A stretch of 29,848 nt of DNA from JAEZDP01 sp044508265 (GTDB lineage Bacteria; Acidobacteriota; Vicinamibacteria; Vicinamibacterales; Vicinamibacteraceae): contig JBIQIB010000044.1 in the NCBI GenBank assembly GCA_044508265.1, positions 1 through 29,848 of the forward strand, written 5' to 3'. How positions within the stretch are numbered: the stretch's first letter is position 1; every line of letters begins with the position of its first letter. The translations under genes and the position numbers were made by a program. Below, one piece after another: positions 25,424 through 29,848 of this stretch. The notes beneath the pieces were generated by a model. That model was not told the origin of the DNA. It worked only from the letters and a program-made list of their open reading frames with translations, and searched no databases.

Positions 25424-27196
25424 ATGATCCGCTTCGTCAGCATCCGTCATCTGGCGGTGATCGAGTCGCTCGACCTCGACCTCGGCCCGGGCCTCACCGT
25501 GCTCACCGGCGAGACCGGGGCGGGCAAGTCCGTGCTGGTCGAGGGCATCGGGCTGCTCCTCGGCGGCCGGGCCTCCGCCGACATGGTGCGCACCGGCGCC
25601 GCCGCCGCCCAGGTCCAGGCCGTCATCGACACGCCGGAGGGCGAGCGCGTCATCCGGCGCGAGGTCTCGGCCGAGGGCCGCTCCCGCGCGTTCATCGACG
25701 ACGCGCTGGTCACGGCCGGCACCCTGCGCGACCTGGTCAGCCGCTGGGTCGACCTGCACGGGCAGCATGAGCATCACACCCTGCTGCAACCCCAGACACA
25801 TCTCGACCTGCTCGACCGCGTGGGCGGACTCGATCCGGAGCGCGCCCGCGTCGCCGCCGCGTACGACGCGCTGCTGCAGGCGCGGCAGGCCTACGAGGCC
25901 ACGCAGCTCGACGCCCGGGAGCGCGCCGCGCGCATCGACCTGCTGTCGTTCCAGCTCGAGGAGATCGGGCGCGTCGATCCCGCTCCCGACGAGGACGAGC
26001 GGCTGGGCGCCCAGCGGCAGGTGCTGGCCAGCGCCGACCGGCTCCAGCGGCTGGCCGGGGAGGCGTACGCCGACCTGTACGACAGCGAGGGCGCCGCGCT
26101 CGAACGCCTCGCCGCCACATGGAAGCGGCTCGAGGAGCTCGCGCACATCGACCCGGCCTTTCTCCCGTACCTCGATGCCGCGCCGGCGGTGAAGGCGCAG
26201 CTCGAGGACCTCTCGTACTTCCTGCGCGACTACCTCACCTCGATTGACGCCTCGCCCGAACGGCTCCAGGAGGTGGAGGATCGGCTGGCCGCGCTGGAGC
26301 GGCTGAAGCGCAAGTACGGCCCGACGCTCGACGAGGTCCTGGCGCGCCGTGCCCGCGCGACTCAGGAACTCGACACGCTGCAGCACGGCGCCGAGCACCT
26401 GGAGCAACTGCGTGAGGCCCGCGACGCGGCGGCGGGGAGTTACCTGGACGCCGCACGAACCCTCTCCACAGCTCGGCAGGCGGCGGCGCCGGGGCTGTGC
26501 GACAGGCTTCGCCAGGAACTGGCGGACCTCGCCATGCCGCGCGCCGAGGTCGCCTTTCCCCTGGTGCCCGTCGAACAGGAAGGGCAGTGGGGCCCGGCAG
26601 GCATCGACGCCGGCGAGCTCCATCTGTCGGCCAACCCCGGCGAGGCGGCCCGGCCCCTGATCCGCGTCGCGTCGGGTGGCGAGTTGTCGCGGGTGATGCT
26701 GGCGATTACCGTGATCGACAGGCACGCCGCGTCCCGGCGCACGCTCGTCTTCGACGAGGTGGACGCCGGTATCGGCGGCCGGGTTGCCGACGCCGTGGGG
26801 GCGCGGCTCCGAGGCCTGGCCCACGAAGCCCAGGTGCTTTGCGTGACCCACCTGCCGCAGGTGGCTGCGCACGCGCACCATCACGTGCGGATCAGCAAGG
26901 ACGTGACCGCGGGCCGGACCCGGACGCGCGTCGCCCCGCTGACGGGGGAGAGCAGAGTCGAGGAGCTCGCGCGCATGATGGCCGGTGACACGTCGGCGCC
27001 GCTCCTCGAGGGCGCGCGGCAGCTGCTGGCCAGCAAGGCGAAAGGCGAAGCCGGAGCAAAAGGCGAAAGCGAAAGTCGCGCCGTGGGCGAAAGCGAAAGT
27101 GCGGAATCCGGCGGCGAATCTTCGGAGCGCCGCCCATCAGCGCGAAAGTCCGCGAGCGGACGAGGAAAGACACGTGGCTCGAAAGTTCCTGGTTGA
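25424..27196 (+). CDS. recN: DNA repair ATPase RecN
   Basis: This SMC-like protein acts in double-strand-break repair. It has 590 residues: Walker A GETGAGKS (29-36), the RecN-typical DLHGQHEH (111-117), a helical coiled-coil middle (about 150-385), the ABC signature SGGELSR (417-423), and Walker B FDEVDAGIGG with Asp444-Glu445. The conserved fold ends near residue 535. A tail of about 54 residues rich in Lys, Glu, Ser, Gly and Arg follows, encoded by a repetitive stretch unlike the rest of the gene. The tail may be a recent 3' extension. The ATG at 25424 starts the standard IRHLAVIESL leader, and no good ribosome-binding site is visible. Its end overlaps miaB by 23 bases. Confidence 0.96.
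   Translation: MIRFVSIRHLAVIESLDLDLGPGLTVLTGETGAGKSVLVEGIGLLLGGRASADMVRTGAAAAQVQAVIDTPEGERVIRREVSAEGRSRAFIDDALVTAGTLRDLVSRWVDLHGQHEHHTLLQPQTHLDLLDRVGGLDPERARVAAAYDALLQARQAYEATQLDARERAARIDLLSFQLEEIGRVDPAPDEDERLGAQRQVLASADRLQRLAGEAYADLYDSEGAALERLAATWKRLEELAHIDPAFLPYLDAAPAVKAQLEDLSYFLRDYLTSIDASPERLQEVEDRLAALERLKRKYGPTLDEVLARRARATQELDTLQHGAEHLEQLREARDAAAGSYLDAARTLSTARQAAAPGLCDRLRQELADLAMPRAEVAFPLVPVEQEGQWGPAGIDAGELHLSANPGEAARPLIRVASGGELSRVMLAITVIDRHAASRRTLVFDEVDAGIGGRVADAVGARLRGLAHEAQVLCVTHLPQVAAHAHHHVRISKDVTAGRTRTRVAPLTGESRVEELARMMAGDTSAPLLEGARQLLASKAKGEAGAKGESESRAVGESESAESGGESSERRPSARKSASGRGKTRGSKVPG
27035..27120 (+). repeat. GGCGAAAGCGAAAGT short repeat block in the recN 3' end
   Basis: The 15-mer GGCGAAAGCGAAAGT occurs identically at 27062-27076 and 27086-27100, 24 bases apart. 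Shorter relatives (GGCGAAAG, GGCGAAG) lie at 27037-27050, and a GGAATCCGG / GGCGAATC segment follows. The block is richer in A than the flanking coding sequence and encodes the Lys/Glu/Ser-rich tail of RecN. Confidence 0.7.
27148..27169 (+). promoter_or_regulatory. small hairpin and ribosome-binding site before miaB
   Basis: GTCCG-CGAG-CGGAC (27148-27161) can form a five-base-pair stem with a four-base loop. It is followed immediately by GAGGAAAG (27162-27169), which is well spaced from the GTG at 27174. The ribosome-binding site decides the miaB start. Any control by the hairpin is speculative. Confidence 0.5.
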
Positions 27197-28517
27197 AGCG
27201 TACGGCTGTCAGATGAACGTGCACGACGGCGAGCGGATGGCCGGCCTCCTCGAACAGGCAGGGTTCGAGCCGACGACCGAGCCCGCCGACGCCGACGTCA
27301 TCGTCGTGAACACCTGCAGCGTGCGCGAGCGCGCGGAGGAGAAACTCTTCACGCGTCTCGGCGAGTTCCGCGAGGCAGCGGCAGCCGTTGGCAGGACGCC
27401 CGTCATCGCTGTGGCGGGATGCGTTGCGCAGCAGGAGGGAGAGGCGCTGCTCAAGCGCAGCCGCACCATCGACGTCATCGTCGGGACCCAGAGCGTGAAG
27501 CAGCTGCCGATGCTCGTCACCAGGGCGCTCGACACGCCGCGCCCCGAGCGGGGCGCGCTCCTGGACCTCAATCCCTACGAGGACGTCTCGTTCCCCCTCG
27601 GCCTCACGCAGCGCAATGACCCGGTCAAGGCGTACGTGACCATCATCGAGGGGTGCAACGACTTCTGCGCCTATTGCGTCGTGCCGTACACGCGCGGCCA
27701 CGAGCGCATGCGGCCATCCGCCGAGATCCTCGCCGAGGTGCGCGACGCGGCGGCGCGCGGGCACCGAGAGATCCATCTGCTCGGCCAGATCGTGAACCAC
27801 TACCAGGCGCCGGATGACGAGACGTGCGACTTCGCGGCCTTGCTCGAACGCGTCCACGACGTGCCTGGCGTGACGCGGATCCGCTTTGCCAGCCCCCACC
27901 CGCGTCACGTCACGCCCCGGCTGATCGAGGCCTATCGGGACCTGCCGAAGCTGTGCCGCCACCTGCACATGCCCGTGCAGTCGGGTTCGACCCGCGTGCT
28001 GACGGCCATGCGCCGCCGCTACACCCGGGAGCGCTACCTGGAGCTCGTCGCCGAACTTCGCGAGGTCGTTCCCGGCATCGCCATCTCGACGGACATGATC
28101 GTCGGCTTCCCGGGGGAGACGGGCGACGACTTCGACGCGACCATGTCGCTCGTCGAGCAGGTGCGGTTCAGCAGCATCTTCTCGTTCAAGTACTCGCCCC
28201 GTCCCCGGACGCTCGCCATCAAGCGGATGCCCGACGACGTTCCGGAGGCGGAGAAGACGCGCCGGATCGTCGCGCTCCAGGCGCTGCAGCGTGACATCCA
28301 GCGGCAGCTGCACGAGGCGGCCGTCGGCCGGATAGAAGAAGTGCTCGTCGACGCCACGAGCCGTCGTCGCGACGAGGAGATCTCGGGGCGCACGTCCGGA
28401 AACACGGTGGTCAACATGCCGGGTGAGTCGGCCTGGCTCGGCCGGCTGGCGCGGGTCCGCATCACCGCGGCCGCGCCGAACAGCCTGCGGGGCGAGGTGC
28501 TGGAGGTAGAGCCATGA
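27174..28517 (+). CDS. miaB: tRNA-2-methylthio-N6-dimethylallyladenosine synthase MiaB
   Basis: This radical-SAM methylthiotransferase adds the 2-methylthio group to i6A37 of tRNAs reading UNN codons. The 447-residue protein has the N-terminal auxiliary-cluster cysteines Cys12, Cys48 and Cys83, the radical-SAM triad Cys161, Cys165 and Cys168 in GCNDFCAYC, and a C-terminal TRAM domain (about 380-447, from RIEEVLVDA). Two points differ from the commonest sequence: the radical-SAM loop reads CNDFCAYC, and the usual GQNVN motif reads GQIVN. The GTG at 27174 is chosen for its GAGGAAAG site and because the ARKFLVEAYGCQMN strand follows at once. In-frame sequence upstream is a shadow of recN. Its stop overlaps the next start. 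Confidence 0.96.
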   Translation: MARKFLVEAYGCQMNVHDGERMAGLLEQAGFEPTTEPADADVIVVNTCSVRERAEEKLFTRLGEFREAAAAVGRTPVIAVAGCVAQQEGEALLKRSRTIDVIVGTQSVKQLPMLVTRALDTPRPERGALLDLNPYEDVSFPLGLTQRNDPVKAYVTIIEGCNDFCAYCVVPYTRGHERMRPSAEILAEVRDAAARGHREIHLLGQIVNHYQAPDDETCDFAALLERVHDVPGVTRIRFASPHPRHVTPRLIEAYRDLPKLCRHLHMPVQSGSTRVLTAMRRRYTRERYLELVAELREVVPGIAISTDMIVGFPGETGDDFDATMSLVEQVRFSSIFSFKYSPRPRTLAIKRMPDDVPEAEKTRRIVALQALQRDIQRQLHEAAVGRIEEVLVDATSRRRDEEISGRTSGNTVVNMPGESAWLGRLARVRITAAAPNSLRGEVLEVEP

Positions 28518-28999
28518 GCATTCGGATGCACGTCAGCGGACTCATGATGGACCCGGTCACCAACATGCCGATCGTCGTCTTGCGCGACGAGCAGTCCGCC
28601 CGGACGCTCCCCATCTGGATCGGCATGTTCGAGGCCCACGCTGTCGCGATGCAGCTCGAGAACAGCAGCCCCGCCCGCCCCATGACCCACGATCTCATCG
28701 GGCGTCTCATCGACGCGCTCGACGCCCGCGTGCTGGAAGTGCACGTCACCGACGTGCAGGAAGGCACCTTCTACGCCGTCCTCTTCCTCGCCACCAGCCG
28801 GGGCGAGACCCTGGCCATCGACCTGCGTCCGTCGGACGCGCTGGCCGTGGCACTGCGGACGAAGGCGCCGGTCCTCGTGGCCGAGCACGTCATCGAGGCG
28901 GCCGCCACGCTCGACACGCCGCGCACGCAGGATCAGGACCGCCTGCAGCGCTGGCTCGAGAGCCTCGATCCCGACGACATGGGCAAGTACAAGATGTAA
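28514..28999 (+). CDS. bifunctional nuclease (BFN/DUF151) family protein
   Basis: The 161-residue protein matches the BFN family over its N-terminal 120 residues. It has the strand MHVSGLMMDPVTNMPIVVLRD, then LPIWIGMFEAHAV, RPMTHDLIGRLIDAL, the FYAVLF strand, and IDLRPSDALAVALRTKAPV. Family members from plants were reported with RNase and DNase activity. In bacteria the domain is often uncharacterised, so a nuclease role is inferred only from the family. The ATG overlaps the miaB stop (ATGA), so translation is coupled. The last 35 residues (TQDQDRLQRWLESLDPDDMGKYKM) are a family-typical C-terminal extension. Confidence 0.9.
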   Translation: MSIRMHVSGLMMDPVTNMPIVVLRDEQSARTLPIWIGMFEAHAVAMQLENSSPARPMTHDLIGRLIDALDARVLEVHVTDVQEGTFYAVLFLATSRGETLAIDLRPSDALAVALRTKAPVLVAEHVIEAAATLDTPRTQDQDRLQRWLESLDPDDMGKYKM

Positions 29000-29011
29000 G
29001 GTATTGGACGC

Positions 29012-29767
29012 ATGATTCTGGCCATTGCCAATCAGAAGGGCGGGGTGGGCAAGACGACCACCGCCATCAACCTGGCTGCCGCGCTGGCCCTCCGCGGCCG
29101 CCCCACGCTGCTCGTCGATCTCGATCCCCAGGCCAACAGCACCATGTCGTTCCTCGACATGGAATCGGTCGGGCCCAACATGTACGAGGCCATCCTCGAG
29201 GGCACCGTGTCGGTCCGGGAGATCATCCGCCCCACGGGACATCCGCACCTCTCGGTGGCGCCGGCGCGGATCGCGCTCGCGAAGCTGGAAGCCAAGCTCG
29301 TCGGCGAACTCGACGCGCACTTCCGGTTGAAGGAGCGCCTCCAGGAAGTCGCGGAGGAGTTCCCGTACATCGTCATTGACTGCCCGCCGACGCTCGGTCT
29401 GCTCACTGTGAACGCGCTCGTCGCCGCGAGCCACCTCATCGTGCCGATCCAGTCGTCGTACTTCGCGCTCGAAGGCACCGACGACCTGCTCGAGACGGTG
29501 GGGAAGGTGCAGGTCCGCGCGAACCCGGCGCTCCAGGTGCTCGGCGTGCTCATCACGATGCATGACAGACGCACCAGCCTTGCGCGCGACATCCGCGAGC
29601 AGATCCAGCACGTCTTCGGGCCGAAGGTCTTTCGCACGGTGATCACCAAGAGCGTGCGGCTCGAGGAAAGCCCGGCCTACAAGGAATCGATCTTCAGCTT
29701 TGCGCCCGACTCGTCGGGTGCGACCGAGTACTACAGCCTCAGCGAGGAGGTAATGGAACGTGTCTAA
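29012..29767 (+). CDS. parA: chromosome-partitioning ATPase ParA/Soj
   Basis: This is a deviant Walker-A ATPase that moves ParB-parS complexes on the nucleoid. The 251-residue protein has KGGVGKTT at residues 9-16 with the signature Lys9, Walker A' near LLVDLDPQAN (residues 33-42), and Walker B VIDCPPTLG. It has no N-terminal DNA-binding extension, which fits a chromosomal Soj-type ParA. It begins twelve bases after the BFN gene. Only a weak AAGG upstream is seen. Its stop overlaps the parB start by eight bases, as expected of a parAB operon. I found no parS-like palindrome in the window. Confidence 0.96.
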   Translation: MILAIANQKGGVGKTTTAINLAAALALRGRPTLLVDLDPQANSTMSFLDMESVGPNMYEAILEGTVSVREIIRPTGHPHLSVAPARIALAKLEAKLVGELDAHFRLKERLQEVAEEFPYIVIDCPPTLGLLTVNALVAASHLIVPIQSSYFALEGTDDLLETVGKVQVRANPALQVLGVLITMHDRRTSLARDIREQIQHVFGPKVFRTVITKSVRLEESPAYKESIFSFAPDSSGATEYYSLSEEVMERV

Positions 29768-29848
29768 GCGAGGCTTGCCCAGTTCCCTGAAGATGCGGCA
29801 CGACGCGCACTACGTGGAGACGCTCACGGCGTCTGCGGGCGCGCCTGT
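29760..29848 (+). CDS. parB: ParB family partitioning protein, 5' end only
   Basis: A GTG start overlaps the parA stop. The visible residues (SKRGLPSSLKMRHDAHYVET, then LTASAGAP) look like the N-terminal ParA-interacting segment of a ParB. The gene is cut off by the window edge, so the CTPase/parS-binding domain is not seen. The identification rests mainly on its position after parA and on this short leader. Confidence 0.75.
   Translation, partial: MSKRGLPSSLKMRHDAHYVETLTASAGAP

Noticed and set aside
29000..29848. Origin of replication or parS near parAB
   Set aside because: No DnaA-box cluster, AT-rich stretch or TGTTTCACGTGAAACA-like palindrome is visible. The parB gene is cut off, so sites could lie further right.

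Overview
This is a high-GC chromosomal segment (about 70% GC by eye) from a diderm bacterium. Almost all of it is coding. Twenty-four genes are recognisable. The first, a hypothetical membrane protein, starts 28 bases in, and the last, parB, runs off the right edge. Lpt and Tol-Pal envelope genes show an outer membrane. The mix of HprK, RapZ, a mannose-type EIIA, a very long LptC/OstA-like protein and a TonB-like protein in a Tol operon suggests Acidobacteriota, perhaps the Vicinamibacteria/Luteitalea branch. That placement is inference from gene content and protein style, not a search. I see no tRNA, rRNA, CRISPR, insertion sequence, prophage or integrase.

Layout: (1) 28-2225, a hypothetical membrane protein (+) converging on a secreted PQQ/BamB-like propeller (-). 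(2) 2273-10557, plus-strand housekeeping genes: guaA, a YffB/Spx-like ArsC-fold protein, dnaE, accA, recJ. (3) 10557-19724, one tightly packed plus-strand run: long LptC/OstA-like protein, lptB, rpoN, long-form hpf, hprK, rapZ, EIIA-Man, HPr, EI. Most junctions overlap or are a few bases apart. (4) 25266-19736, a minus-strand envelope operon: tolQ/exbB, tolR/exbD, tonB/tolA-like, tolB, pal, cpoB, followed by ssb. (5) 25424 to the end, plus strand: recN, miaB, a bifunctional-nuclease-family gene, parA and the start of parB.

How the genes work together: region 3 links LPS transport to sigma-54, ribosome hibernation and a phosphotransferase relay. EI and HPr with a soluble EIIA but no visible permease, together with the HPr kinase/phosphorylase and RapZ, look like a regulatory PTS rather than a sugar importer. 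Region 4 is a complete Tol-Pal system, except that its periplasm-spanning protein is proline-rich like TonB. Region 5 groups DNA repair, tRNA modification and chromosome partitioning.

No wholly new system stands out. The points most worth a second look are the 702-residue LptC/OstA-like protein, the EI lacking the usual GGDK motif, the TonB-like protein in the Tol operon, an intact-looking PHP metal site in DnaE, apparently leaderless starts behind TATGAT-type -10 boxes, and a GGCGAAAGCGAAAGT repeat block forming the 3' end of recN.
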